This document shows, piece after piece, positions 7,808 to 15,954 of a stretch of DNA of 64,000 nt. The position numbers and the translations under genes are program-made. The notes under the pieces were generated by a model that saw nothing but the letters and a program-made list of their open reading frames with translations, had not been told where the DNA came from and searched no databases. This DNA comes from DAOLCO01 sp964612555 (lineage in GTDB: Bacteria; Bdellovibrionota_C; UBA2361; SZUA-149; DAOLCO01): the NCBI GenBank assembly GCA_964612555.1, contig CAZTBW010000004.1, forward strand, positions 124,001-188,000, in the 5' to 3' direction. The stretch's first letter is position 1; each line of letters starts with the position of its first letter.

Positions 7808-8020
7808 TTAATTGGAATGTACTGCTATTTCTTTCAAGAACTCTTCTATGAAATTATCCTTAAAGAGATGTGGCACCAGAGAAGGATTATCCACCACCTC
7901 ATCAATTAAAAAATTTCTTAACGCCGGGTGAAGAGACACCGTCCCATCAAAACAGAGACCCACAGTAGCAGCATCAACAAGTGCTTCCGCTGCTCTTCTA
8001 TATTCATCCTGAATAGACAT
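7808..8020 (-). CDS. Small uncharacterised protein (70 aa)
   Basis: I chose ATG 8020 over a GTG at 8032. The 70-residue product is acidic and mostly helical: an N-terminal helix MSIQDEYRRAAEALVDAA, a short loop with FDGTVSLHPALRNFLI, and a C-terminal amphipathic helix. There is no signal peptide or membrane segment. It sits between the T3SS-associated TPR lipoprotein gene and pgl. I recognise no family. Size and position would suit a secretion chaperone or regulator, but that is speculation. Confidence 0.45.
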   Translation of the reverse strand: MSIQDEYRRAAEALVDAATVGLCFDGTVSLHPALRNFLIDEVVDNPSLVPHLFKDNFIEEFLKEIAVHSN

Positions 8021-8144
8021 AAAATATTTCACTACTGATTAGTTCGAACTTAGTATTCTACCTTGCAAAAAAGCATTTCGCATCAAAAAGAAGGATTTCT
8101 TGAAGTTTTTTGTCCTGTTTCGGACTTTTCAGTCAATTAAAAAT

Positions 8145-8741
8145 CTAATGATTTTCGGCGGATAGATTCACATTTCTCTCCACAATATCAGACTGCCCTC
8201 CACTTAGTTCATGCGCCCGATATATCAGACTTTGAATTTCTTTTTTAACCGCTTCCTCCCGGGGCTTCTGATCTATGAGGATACCTGCCAGATTTGTAAG
8301 CCCATGCACTTCAAATGGATTCACCTCAAGAGCGGTCCTCAGAAATTCATTTGCCTGCTCTTTCTCACCCCGTAACTCTGCAACATATGCCTTATTAACC
8401 CAGGCTCTGGCATAAGAAGGGTCTATAAGAATTGCCCGATTAAAAAAACTTTCAGAAGCATCCACTCTCCCTTCACGAAGCGCCACACAACCCAAACCAT
8501 CCTGCACTTCAGGTAAATCAGAGTTCATCTGTGCCGCTATTTCAAATGCAGCCGCTGCTTTTTTGAGTACATCATAACTACCCGCATCGAACTCACGCAG
8601 ATACAAAACTCCTTTTGCAACAAACGCTGCCGGGTTTTCAGGTGAAGACGGAGACACTTCCTTCGCTATGCCACATGACGTTAAAAAAACGAAGCCACAT
8701 AGCATACAAAACAATAACACTTTTTTTCTCTTATGCCGCAT
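8145..8741 (-). CDS. TPR-repeat lipoprotein at the end of the T3SS operon
   Basis: Starting at ATG 8741 gives a 198-residue protein with a basic, hydrophobic signal and lipobox FLTSC, overlapping the sctV end by 11 bases. A longer frame from 8777 would bury the signal. The mature part holds about three TPR units (VLKKAAAAFEIAAQMNSDLP, ASESFFNRAILIDPSYARAWVNK, ANEFLRTALEVNPFEVHGL), a helical scaffold for protein contacts. TPR lipoproteins act as pilotins or assembly factors for secretins and T3SS parts. The overlap with sctV implies translational coupling, so a T3SS assembly role is reasonable inference. Confidence 0.75.
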   Translation of the reverse strand: MRHKRKKVLLFCMLCGFVFLTSCGIAKEVSPSSPENPAAFVAKGVLYLREFDAGSYDVLKKAAAAFEIAAQMNSDLPEVQDGLGCVALREGRVDASESFFNRAILIDPSYARAWVNKAYVAELRGEKEQANEFLRTALEVNPFEVHGLTNLAGILIDQKPREEAVKKEIQSLIYRAHELSGGQSDIVERNVNLSAENH

Positions 8742-10683
8742 ACTCAAAAGACTCTTCAAAAGACTCCTCCTTTCCATTACCTATCATTGATTTGACAGAC
8801 ACCTTATAGCCATTCGGTATCTCATCATAAGAAAAGATATTCAGTTTTGAAGCGTATGGGTGAAGAACATTCCTGAATGGCTCCCTGATAACAGAATGAA
8901 GAAGAAGGATTTTTTTGCTGCTCTCCTCTTTTTGTAACAAAATATCAAGGTCAGAAATAATACATTCTACCACCTCCGGATGTATTTTGATATCTGCTTC
9001 ACAGTACGATAGTACCTTCTCTTCCATCTCCTGCCCCAACACCAGCACTTCCAGAGCTTCATCCTTTGGATAATGTCGCATTATCCATTTTGGAATCAGA
9101 TTTCTCCTCACAGAGCGCACCGCTTCACTTAAGGAGCCGGAAACAAGTAGGGGAGTGTCTCTATGCTCAACAAAATAAAAATGCTCGGACAACGCTTGAA
9201 GCACGCTTAAAAAATCTCTTACGGACACTCCCTCCTGAACCAGATCACGAAGCACTAAAGTTAAAAAAGTCACATTCATTTTTTCAGGGAGCAACGTATT
9301 GATAATATCCAGATGATACGGTTCATATAAATCAAGCAGCTTTCGTGTATGTGCATCATTTACAAATTCGGAAATACCGGATGCAAGTTGAGATTTAAGT
9401 AAATGTCCAACTATTCTGCTCCATGGATCTTTTTCTTTTTGATCTCCGGGAGGTAACAAATCAAAAAGAACCATTCCCCTGGACTGAGAGTGAACAAGAA
9501 GTTCTGCCGAAATATCACCTCGATGAGGGTCAATATCAAATGAAACATCGGGTAGTAACACACCGGTCATATCAAACAGTTCCGCCCTGATAGCTTCAAT
9601 GTATTCAGAAATAGCCTCTTCCTTCTGAAGCAGCAAAGCTCCCTGTGGACTTAGATTCAACACCAGTGAGGGAAGTATTTTCGGGGAAAATTGATATTCA
9701 ACCCGCTTATCCACACTCCCCTGCGTCAAGCTTTTTCTCGTTTGAAACCAATATAAAATAGAAACTCCGCTAATCCCCATAAAGGGAATAAACGGAAGCC
9801 CCGGAACAAGTGCAAGGAGGAATAACACCGTACCACTTATCAAAAGCACCTTTGGTTCTCTGCAAAGCTGCCCCCCTATCTCATCAGATAAGGCTCCTCC
9901 TTCATGCTCACTCACCCTTGTCACCACCACACCTGCGGCAACCGAAACAAGAACTGCGGGAATTTGTGACACCAAGCCATCACCAATTGTTAAAAGCGTG
10001 TACTGAGTTACCGCATCACCAAATGAAAGCCCATCACGAGTTACCCCAACAATAAAACCCGCAACAATATTTATAACGGTAATACAAAGCCCCACTATTG
10101 CATCACCTTTGACAAACTTCATGGCACCATCAAGCGCCCCATACAGTTTCGATTCACGATGAAGCTCTCTTCTCTTTTCACGTGCTTCTGCCATACTCAA
10201 AAGCCCGGCACGCATATCCGCATCAATGGACATTTGCTTACCCGGAAGCGCATCAAGAGCAAAACGGGCAGCCACCTCAGCAACCCGCTCAGACCCCTTG
10301 GCAATAACGATAAACTGAATAATGGAAATAATTATGAAAATTACGAGTCCCACAATCGTACTCCCCGCAACTACAAAATTCCCAAACGCAATAATCACGT
10401 CCGGAACCTGTACTCCACTTAGAATCAGCCTGGTACTTGACACACTAAGTCCCAGTCTAAAAAGAGTAGAGAGCAACAAGAGTGAAGGAAGTGAAGTAAA
10501 TCGATCAGGCTCGGAAATAAACAGAGAAGAAAGAAGTAAAATAATGCAAAATGCAATATTAGCCGCAAGAAGGATATCAAGTATCCAGGCGGGAATCGGA
10601 AAAATAATCATTGCCACTACCGTCACCGCGCATAGTGGCAATATTATTTCCCTAATACTGGAACGGGCGTGAGCAAAACCCAT
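8731..10683 (-). CDS. sctV: Type III secretion export-gate protein SctV (FlhA/LcrD family)
   Basis: A 650-residue FHIPEP-family protein. The N-terminal half has about eight membrane segments and the family hallmark stretches: LLLLSTLFRLGLSVSSTRLIL, AFGNFVVAGSTIVGLVIF, KGSERVAEVAARFALDALPG (the FHIPEP signature) and LLTIGDGLVSQIPAVLVS. The C-terminal ~300 residues form the cytosolic nonameric ring that docks chaperone-substrate complexes. It is slightly shorter than flagellar FlhA (about 690). I prefer SctV because the operon encodes an SctJ-type lipoprotein and no flagellar basal-body gene, though FlhA cannot be excluded by eye. Its 3' end overlaps the TPR lipoprotein gene. Confidence 0.85.
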   Translation of the reverse strand: MGFAHARSSIREIILPLCAVTVVAMIIFPIPAWILDILLAANIAFCIILLLSSLFISEPDRFTSLPSLLLLSTLFRLGLSVSSTRLILSGVQVPDVIIAFGNFVVAGSTIVGLVIFIIISIIQFIVIAKGSERVAEVAARFALDALPGKQMSIDADMRAGLLSMAEAREKRRELHRESKLYGALDGAMKFVKGDAIVGLCITVINIVAGFIVGVTRDGLSFGDAVTQYTLLTIGDGLVSQIPAVLVSVAAGVVVTRVSEHEGGALSDEIGGQLCREPKVLLISGTVLFLLALVPGLPFIPFMGISGVSILYWFQTRKSLTQGSVDKRVEYQFSPKILPSLVLNLSPQGALLLQKEEAISEYIEAIRAELFDMTGVLLPDVSFDIDPHRGDISAELLVHSQSRGMVLFDLLPPGDQKEKDPWSRIVGHLLKSQLASGISEFVNDAHTRKLLDLYEPYHLDIINTLLPEKMNVTFLTLVLRDLVQEGVSVRDFLSVLQALSEHFYFVEHRDTPLLVSGSLSEAVRSVRRNLIPKWIMRHYPKDEALEVLVLGQEMEEKVLSYCEADIKIHPEVVECIISDLDILLQKEESSKKILLLHSVIREPFRNVLHPYASKLNIFSYDEIPNGYKVSVKSMIGNGKEESFEESFEYAA

Positions 10684-10698
10684 ATTCAGTTCTCGTTT

Positions 10699-10983
10699 TT
10701 ATCTCATGTTACCAATAATGCTTGAAGCCGCCTGATGCCTTTTCTCTTCCAGGTTTGAAAGAAGCATTGCTCTTTGATTTCGCATGTTCATAAACGTATT
10801 AAGAACCTGTAGCGTATCTTCACCCACTACATCACTCATAAGAAACCTTCTGAAAAAATCTACCAGTTCATTATCAGTAGTACCCAGGTTTAACACGACA
10901 TCTCTTGCTTCATTAATAAAATCATCCTTTTTCTGGGTCAGACTCGCCCCTACTGAATGACCATTTGTTGCACCGATTGACAT
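10699..10983 (-). CDS. Small helical T3SS protein, candidate needle/inner-rod subunit
   Basis: A 94-residue protein with AAGGAG upstream of the ATG. It is predicted as a helix-turn-helix hairpin: helix 1 about residues 16-48, a break near SDVVGED, and helix 2 LQVLNTFMNMRNQRAMLLSN to the end. The C-terminus SSIIGNMR resembles the ...AxIIQNFR ending of SctF needle proteins such as PrgI and MxiH. Size, helical-hairpin plan and position next to sctV support a needle or rod role. The usual needle Pro-rich turn is absent, so identity is tentative; a gatekeeper or chaperone is possible. Confidence 0.55.
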   Translation of the reverse strand: MSIGATNGHSVGASLTQKKDDFINEARDVVLNLGTTDNELVDFFRRFLMSDVVGEDTLQVLNTFMNMRNQRAMLLSNLEEKRHQAASSIIGNMR

Positions 10984-11004
10984 AATTATTCTCCTTATTT
11001 TTTG

Positions 11005-11289
11005 TTATCCTAATCTTAAGTTTCTCACCGCAGCCATTCTTGACTCATGTTGAGATCGCTCTATATTTGAGGTGAACGTAACCTGCTGCTGCTCAAGCTG
11101 CACCTGAATCTGCCGCTCTATCAGCGCCTGATATGACGGCGATATATCAATGTACTGGGTGTTACCCAAGCCTGCAAAGGTACTCGCAAACCCTACTCCC
11201 GAAGAAACCGGCTCGGGAAGAAATCTCGCTGAAGCCTCGATCATTGACCGTACCCCGGAACCTATTCCTGATGTATTCAACATGGACAT
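11005..11289 (-). CDS. Second small helical T3SS-linked protein (94 aa)
   Basis: Same length as its downstream neighbour, with AGGAG about ten bases before the ATG. The N-terminal 50 residues are Gly/Ser-rich and probably disordered; the C-terminal half is one long Gln-rich helix beginning YQALIERQIQVQLEQQQ, and the protein ends MAAVRNLRLG. The disordered-N, helical-C plan fits rod, needle or FliE-like export-apparatus adaptors. It may partner or be a distant paralogue of the next gene. No firm family recognised. Confidence 0.5.
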   Translation of the reverse strand: MSMLNTSGIGSGVRSMIEASARFLPEPVSSGVGFASTFAGLGNTQYIDISPSYQALIERQIQVQLEQQQVTFTSNIERSQHESRMAAVRNLRLG

Positions 11290-11306
11290 AGTCTGTATTC
11301 TCCTGT

Positions 11307-11798
11307 TTATTGTTCCAAAACGTGCTCTTTTTCAGCACTCATTCTGTTATCGCTGATTTCATCTTCGAGTTGCAGATGGACTGATAAAATTTTAAGAGAT
11401 GAGGAATTATCTTCGGTCAATAAAACGGCGTCCGCTATTAACTCACCTCCAAGATATAATTGCACCTGCCTTTCTCCGGGCAGTGCAAGTGAGATCTCCC
11501 TTCCCTCTTCCAAATCCAGAAGCTCTCTCACACTCATCTCCAACTCCCCCACAACAACATGAAGGGGAAGAAACAAACTATCCAAAGATGCACTACTTTC
11601 CTCATGCAATTTAACATTCATCTTATGTTCTCCTGTTTTTCTTTCTAACGATATCTTCAGATTCTCATTACATGGAAGATGCATAACCCCTTCCTCAAAA
11701 ATCATGGACAAGTCTTGAATAGAGGTGACATACACATGAAGAGTGACAAAATAAGGAAGGCTTATTCCTTCACTGAACTCTTTAAAACTAGTCCTCAT
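11307..11798 (-). CDS. FliN / SctQ C-terminal-like (SpoA domain) cytoplasmic-ring protein
   Basis: About 163 residues from ATG 11798; longer starts at 11807 and 11828 exist but extend further into sctJ. The C-terminal ~75 residues are a SpoA domain: LPLHVVVGELEMSVRELLDL, then GREISLALPGERQVQLYLGG and ELIADAVLL, the pattern of FliN and the SctQ C-terminus. SpoA proteins form the cytosolic sorting-platform or C-ring that receives substrates before export. The N-terminal region, about 80 residues, is beta-rich and unrecognised, so this is a short SctQ or long FliN. It overlaps the end of sctJ by 11 bases. Confidence 0.75.
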   Translation of the reverse strand: MRTSFKEFSEGISLPYFVTLHVYVTSIQDLSMIFEEGVMHLPCNENLKISLERKTGEHKMNVKLHEESSASLDSLFLPLHVVVGELEMSVRELLDLEEGREISLALPGERQVQLYLGGELIADAVLLTEDNSSSLKILSVHLQLEDEISDNRMSAEKEHVLEQ

Positions 11799-12576
11799 GC
11801 TTCTCATCCAGAAAGGAAGATAAGTCATTGTGAACCGTCATATCTCTTTTTTTTCTGCGCCGTCCTGAAATAAGGATTCCGGATAAAACAAGACACACCA
11901 CTCCTCCAATCACATATATCTTTCGTTCCAGAGGAATATCCCGAACAACTTCCACAAAGGAAGTTGCCTCCCTACTGACCGTTTCATCTACCACTTCTTC
12001 TTTCTTTCCAGAGATATCCGGGTGATCATCAGACACCACCACTACCGAAACCTTTGACGGAGGCACACCACCTCCTTGAGAGACCAGCTCCTTAACCTGT
12101 TCTACCTCCAATGAGGAAGCAGATTGAACCACCAAAAGTACCGAAGCGGTTCTGTCTTTTGATTGCTCAAGTGAATACGGTTCTGATGTATTCTGATAAA
12201 TATGAACCCGCGCATCGAGAACTTCCGGAAGTACCCGCAAAGTCGCAGATAAATTTGAAGCTATCAGTTTATTTGCCCGGGCTTCTTTTTCCTGACGGCT
12301 GGAAAACAGATCGCTTCCATTTCCAATTGATTCAGAGCCACTACTCTCCTTAAGGACTCTTTTACTTTCAAGAATCCTAAGAGCATCAGTAAACCTGGAG
12401 CGAGGAACGTCAATCACCCATTCTTTAGAAAGATATATCTTCCTTGCATCAATACCCTCAGTCCTGAGTCCAAGCATAACCTTGTTAGCCTCAAGCTCGC
12501 TTGAAACATGAATCAACTCCTCTCTGCACCCCGAGCATAGCACCGCTACCATGAGCAATAATAACAGTCGTACCAT
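11788..12576 (-). CDS. sctJ: T3SS inner-membrane ring lipoprotein SctJ (YscJ/PrgK family)
   Basis: A 262-residue lipoprotein with a short signal and lipobox LCSGC (Cys 17). The YscJ domain follows: the ring-building motif with SSELEANKVMLGLRTEGIDA, then LIASNLSATLRVLPEVLDARVHI and SSLEVEQVKELVSQGGGVPPSKVSVVV. A C-terminal membrane anchor (about residues 219-238) and a basic RRRKKR tail close the protein. SctJ forms the 24-fold inner-membrane ring of the injectisome. Lipidation separates it from flagellar FliF and is the best evidence that the operon is non-flagellar. It follows the sigma-factor gene by 7 bases. Confidence 0.88.
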   Translation of the reverse strand: MVRLLLLLMVAVLCSGCREELIHVSSELEANKVMLGLRTEGIDARKIYLSKEWVIDVPRSRFTDALRILESKRVLKESSGSESIGNGSDLFSSRQEKEARANKLIASNLSATLRVLPEVLDARVHIYQNTSEPYSLEQSKDRTASVLLVVQSASSLEVEQVKELVSQGGGVPPSKVSVVVVSDDHPDISGKKEEVVDETVSREATSFVEVVRDIPLERKIYVIGGVVCLVLSGILISGRRRKKRDMTVHNDLSSFLDEKHED

Positions 12577-12583
12577 AAAGCAC

Positions 12584-13261
12584 CTACAGCAATTCGCCTA
12601 GTCTGGCTCTGAGAATCAACAAAGCCCGACCATGCAACCTGCTGATCCTGCTTTTAGTCATGGCGGGAAACTCTGCGGCTATTTCAGTAAGTGATTTTCC
12701 TTCAAAATACTTTCCTACTATTATTTTCTGCATCTCTTCCGATAACTCTTCAAGGGCGATTCGAAGTTTCCAGACAACCTGCTTTCTGTAGTAGGTATAA
12801 TCCTGAAGCTCCTGATCGGTATATGAAATCTCTACCGTATTGTTCTCAGAGTTAATATTTACAGAAATTCCCGCTTCTTCTATTTGAGATTTTACATGAG
12901 ACAGTTGCGGCAGTGTTTCAGCAAGGTATAGTCGTTCCTTCTTTTTTTCATAATCATCACCAGCCAGTCTCTTATATTCCAGTCTTGAAAAACCTCCATT
13001 ACTCTGGAGATACTCATACATCGAGCCAACTATTCTGAAATAGCTGTAACTATGAAAGTGATTACCTTTTTCTGTTTTGTATCTTGCCCCTGCCTGACAC
13101 AGCCCCAGGTACGCTGATGAAATAATATCATCCATTTCTGCCTGGCTGTGAGATCGTTTGGAATAAAAACGACACGCGAGGCGTTTTGCATATTCAAGAT
13201 TATCTTCAACTATGTCATTTACATTCAGGTCAATAACATCCGCTAACTGATTTTGCTCCAT
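12584..13261 (-). CDS. FliA/WhiG-like sigma-70 family factor heading the T3SS operon
   Basis: A 225-residue sigma factor of group-3 layout. Region 2 covers about residues 18-85, with DDIISSAYLGLCQAGARYKT and FHSYSYFRIVGSMYEYLQSN. A short region 3 follows, and region 4 with a helix-turn-helix lies in the last 60 residues (EMQKIIVGKYFEGKSLTEIA, then SRISRLHGRALLILRARLG). Such factors direct RNA polymerase to flagellar or secretion genes. It is the first gene of the operon and sctJ follows after 7 bases, so it probably controls T3SS or flagellar promoters, perhaps its own. Target promoters cannot be named from this window. Confidence 0.8.
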   Translation of the reverse strand: MEQNQLADVIDLNVNDIVEDNLEYAKRLACRFYSKRSHSQAEMDDIISSAYLGLCQAGARYKTEKGNHFHSYSYFRIVGSMYEYLQSNGGFSRLEYKRLAGDDYEKKKERLYLAETLPQLSHVKSQIEEAGISVNINSENNTVEISYTDQELQDYTYYRKQVVWKLRIALEELSEEMQKIIVGKYFEGKSLTEIAAEFPAMTKSRISRLHGRALLILRARLGELL

Positions 13262-13408
13262 ACCTTACATCCTTGTGTTTGTACTTACGTGGCTAATTCA
13301 TGAGCCAAAGCTCAGCATACCCTATTGCAAGGCGTGCCAACTTGCAGAAATTGCACAAGGATGAAGAAAAACAGCCTCTTATGAAAAACTGATTTGTTTC
13401 AGATTACA

Positions 13409-13435
13409 GCAGCTGATGCAAATTGCATCAGCTGC
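13409..13435. terminator. 27-base near-perfect palindrome downstream of the 186-aa gene
   Basis: GCAGCTGATGCAA at 13409-13421 and its exact complement at 13423-13435 are separated by one base. It lies between the stop of the minus-strand gene at 13459 and the sigma-factor promoter region. No T-run follows on either strand, so intrinsic termination is uncertain; an operator or processing hairpin is an alternative. Confidence 0.4.
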
Positions 13436-13458
13436 AAATGGGTTACAAACAGATGTCG

Positions 13459-14019
13459 CTAAAACTCAATCTGACCTAGCATACGATGGAACGCTGCCGG
13501 AAACATAGTCGCTATTTTATGAGCTCTGGGGTTCTCGTCAAAGTACTTCATGAGTGACGATCTTGTAATTTGCGGTTTTTCCCCGGCAGCCTCTGAGTGT
13601 TTCAAGACAAAACCCCGATAATCGTCAACGATTTTTTTAAGATGCTCTTTCATGGCAACCCTGTCTTTACGCAAATAAAGAACCTTCTCACTTATGGCGG
13701 TATCTTGTGCTTCAAGCTTGGCATCGACACTGGCTGATGTTAAATGAGGCTGATCTGCTGCACTAACAAATGCCTCTTTTACCGGGAAAGGCACTGGTCG
13801 CGGCTTAAAACAATCATAATAGGGACGAACTGCTCCACTACTCGAATAGGTTATGCAATTACTCTCCTCCGGTGCATAGCATATCGCTATTTTGCAGGCA
13901 TCTGAAACATCAGCCGCTGCCAATTCCGGCTTAAGCTTTTCCTGCGGTCTTGGTCTGCTATAAAATTCTGCTCTTGATATTGCAGAATCACTGTTTAATT
14001 TCTTACTTATTTCCATCAT
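13459..14019 (-). CDS. Uncharacterised protein upstream of the T3SS operon (186 aa)
   Basis: I chose ATG 14019 because a perfect GGAGG lies 6 bases before it; the frame extends further up to a GTG at 14175 without any better ribosome site. The product starts MMEISKKLNSD and has a Cys-containing middle (ACKIAICYAPEESNC) and a helical, basic C-terminal half (LRKDRVAMKEHLKKIVDDY). It has no signal peptide or membrane segment with this start. I recognise no family. Its position upstream of a T3SS operon with an unstructured Pro/Ser-rich N-terminal half would fit a secreted substrate, but that is a guess. Confidence 0.55.
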   Translation of the reverse strand: MMEISKKLNSDSAISRAEFYSRPRPQEKLKPELAAADVSDACKIAICYAPEESNCITYSSSGAVRPYYDCFKPRPVPFPVKEAFVSAADQPHLTSASVDAKLEAQDTAISEKVLYLRKDRVAMKEHLKKIVDDYRGFVLKHSEAAGEKPQITRSSLMKYFDENPRAHKIATMFPAAFHRMLGQIEF

Positions 14020-14240
14020 CCTCATCCTCCACATTCTCTCGATTAAATTATCATACGACCGAACACTCACTCTAACTCCTCCAAAAAACCCGAGAAATTC
14101 CTCCACACACAAGAAAACAATAAATGCAAAATCCATTCCCGATAAGAACTTAAACAAGTCCTTGATTCCATACACTTCAGCATCAGAATATCTGAAGTCT
14201 GAGTAAGCAAATTTTTCCTGTTTTTGTTTCTTGTTTTAAG

Positions 14241-14585
14241 GGGGAGAGCTCTATAAGCGGGATTCTGTACTCTTTCGAGCGACAATCATTCATCTATGCG
14301 ACACTACCCGGAAATACACATGACGAGCAGCCATGAGCTCACGCCTAAGGCAGAGCATTATTCCCTGTTTGGTCTTGCACCGGTTGAGGTTTACCAAGCC
14401 AGCAAGATTACTCCTGCTGCTGGTGAGCTCTTACCTCACCGTTTCACCCTTACCGGTTACCCGGCGGTTTGTTTTCTGTGGCACTATCTCTGGGTCACCC
14501 CAGGCTGCCGTTAGCAGCCAACCTGCTCTATGGTGTCCCGACTTTCCTCCATCCTGTTGACGGCGATTATCCGAAACTCTCCCAA
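14241..14585 (-). ncRNA. rnpB: RNase P RNA, bacterial type A
   Basis: Read on the minus strand, the RNA starts near 14585 with GGGAGAG, which pairs with CTCTCCC at the 3' end (14242-14250 region) to form helix P1. Conserved blocks are in order: GGAGGAAAGTC near the 5' end, the GGGTGACCCAGAG and GCCACAGAAA region, GGTAAGGGTGAAACGGTG, and the 3' block GTACAGAATCCCGCTTATAG containing the universal ACAGAA of P4. RNase P RNA is the catalytic part that matures tRNA 5' ends. Ends are assigned from P1 pairing and may be off by several bases. Short frames seen on both strands here are spurious. Confidence 0.93.
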
Positions 14586-14731
14586 TTCATATTCTGCCCT
14601 AAGTAACTAAAAAAGCAAAGGTTTTATAAAAGTCCTCATAAGTATTGAATTTTTCCGTTAATTAAAAATACCTCAAGACCAGAGAGAAGTAGGTCGAAAT
14701 ACCTTAAGAGTGGATAATTACAGATTTTCTT

Positions 14732-15499
14732 ATGAAAATATCTCAAAATGAAACAAAACCTGGTTACATGAAAAAAAAATCAAATGTTGATCGATCACAT
14801 TCGCATATTTTAGTGGTATGCGCCCAAGGATCAACTTCCGGTCAGGTTAGACAAGCATTAAAATCAATTGGCTATGCTCATGTAGTATCTGCGCCATCAC
14901 ATCTGCAAGGAATCAATAAAACACGTTTAAGAAATTTTTCTCATGTCATCTTTGATGCAAAACCAACCGATATGCCGACATTCGATTTTGTCCAACAAAT
15001 GCTCGAGCTCGATGAAAAGTGTGCTCTTATCGCCATATCTGAACAACCAAAAATTGATGACGTTTTTGGCTTACTTCGACTTGGTGCCAAAGGATTTGTC
15101 GTTCCACCTTTTACTATAGAAGTTCTTGAGAGCGTAGTGCATCAATCAACAGAAGGACCACCTCTCAGCGATGCGGTGCTAAACTCCCCTGACAGAAACG
15201 GAGCATTTACTTCAGTTATATTAAACAACCTGTATCGACTCACCGTCGCAATGAGACAAGCACATGAGTTTCCAACCGCAGAGCGTGAAGTCAAGATATA
15301 CAATTACTCCCTTCGTGAATCTGTAGAACTTGCACAGCTCTTTTGTGAAGGAGGAGAGGACGAACTTCGGGAAAAAATCATTGAAGGCTGCCTTAATCGT
15401 GCAAAAGATGCGGCAACCAGACTTGGACGACTGCGCAAACGTCTGAAAAAAGAACGTGTATTTGATGAAGATGGTGAGGAAATTATTCAGAACGCGTAA
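14732..15499 (+). CDS. Degenerate response-regulator receiver (pseudo-receiver) protein
   Basis: A 255-residue protein. Residues 25-135 follow the receiver fold (HILVVCAQGS, then HVIFDAKPTDMPTFDFVQQM, ALIAISEQP, LLRLGAKGFVVPPF). The candidate phospho-Asp is D75, but the acidic pair after beta-1 is replaced by CAQ and the conserved Lys before Pro by Val. It therefore probably does not undergo normal phosphorylation. The C-terminal ~120 residues are helical and charged, ending in an RLGRLRKRLKKER segment, with no DNA-binding domain I recognise. An alternative start is the Met at 14768. It sits upstream of tatB with an 84-base gap; a protein-interaction or scaffold role is inference. Confidence 0.7.
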   Translation: MKISQNETKPGYMKKKSNVDRSHSHILVVCAQGSTSGQVRQALKSIGYAHVVSAPSHLQGINKTRLRNFSHVIFDAKPTDMPTFDFVQQMLELDEKCALIAISEQPKIDDVFGLLRLGAKGFVVPPFTIEVLESVVHQSTEGPPLSDAVLNSPDRNGAFTSVILNNLYRLTVAMRQAHEFPTAEREVKIYNYSLRESVELAQLFCEGGEDELREKIIEGCLNRAKDAATRLGRLRKRLKKERVFDEDGEEIIQNA

Positions 15500-15583
15500 A
15501 GCCTCTATTCAAAAACAGCGCTCCCATAAAACTGCTTTTACTTTTTGCATCTTTCACCATTTCTGGTAATTAGACCTGACATT

Positions 15584-15943
15584 ATGTTTGGTCTTGGTTT
15601 CTCGGAAATATTGGTTATTCTTTGCATTGCCCTTGTTGTGGTTGGTCCCGACAAGCTGCCTGAGCTTGCTCAGAAGCTGGGGCGAATGATCTGGCAGGTT
15701 CGACACACCTCAGAAGAGTTCAGAAAAGAGATCGGACTATCCGAACTTGACCTCAGAGGATCTCAATTAAAAAAGTCCCTGGAGAATGAACTGAAAAACA
15801 AGCTTGGAAATGAACTCGAAGAGTTCAAAAGGATAGGCTCCGTTGATAAGGACTACATTGATATTGATAAAGGCGATATTGATAAAGGCACTGATGAACA
15901 TTCAAGCGATGAACATCCAACTGGCGAAAAACCAAACGAGTAA
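15584..15943 (+). CDS. tatB: Sec-independent (Tat) translocase subunit TatB
   Basis: A 119-residue protein from ATG 15584; the longer frame at 15545 adds residues not found in the family. It opens MFGLGFSEILVILCIALVVV, a single N-terminal membrane helix, followed by GPDKLPELAQKLG, the hinge and amphipathic helix shared by TatA and TatB. The longer acidic tail and pairing with tatC favour TatB. The tail contains a 15-bp tandem duplication at 15860-15889 encoding DIDKG twice. Together with TatC, 11 bases downstream, it forms the receptor that binds twin-arginine signal peptides for export of folded proteins. No TatA lies in this window. Confidence 0.85.
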   Translation: MFGLGFSEILVILCIALVVVGPDKLPELAQKLGRMIWQVRHTSEEFRKEIGLSELDLRGSQLKKSLENELKNKLGNELEEFKRIGSVDKDYIDIDKGDIDKGTDEHSSDEHPTGEKPNE

Positions 15944-15954
15944 ATCCTAACAAA

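Noticed and set aside
8731..10683. Flagellar FlhA instead of SctV
   Set aside because: Not excluded, but the SctJ-type lipoprotein in the same operon and absence of flagellar basal-body genes favour the non-flagellar reading.
14067..14285. Minus-strand frame overlapping the 3' end of RNase P RNA
   Set aside because: It is antisense/overlap noise: its C-terminal part overlaps the upstream extension of another frame and its start lies in the RNA gene.
14287..14560. Two plus-strand open frames
   Set aside because: They lie inside the RNase P RNA gene, whose conserved blocks and P1 pairing explain the sequence.
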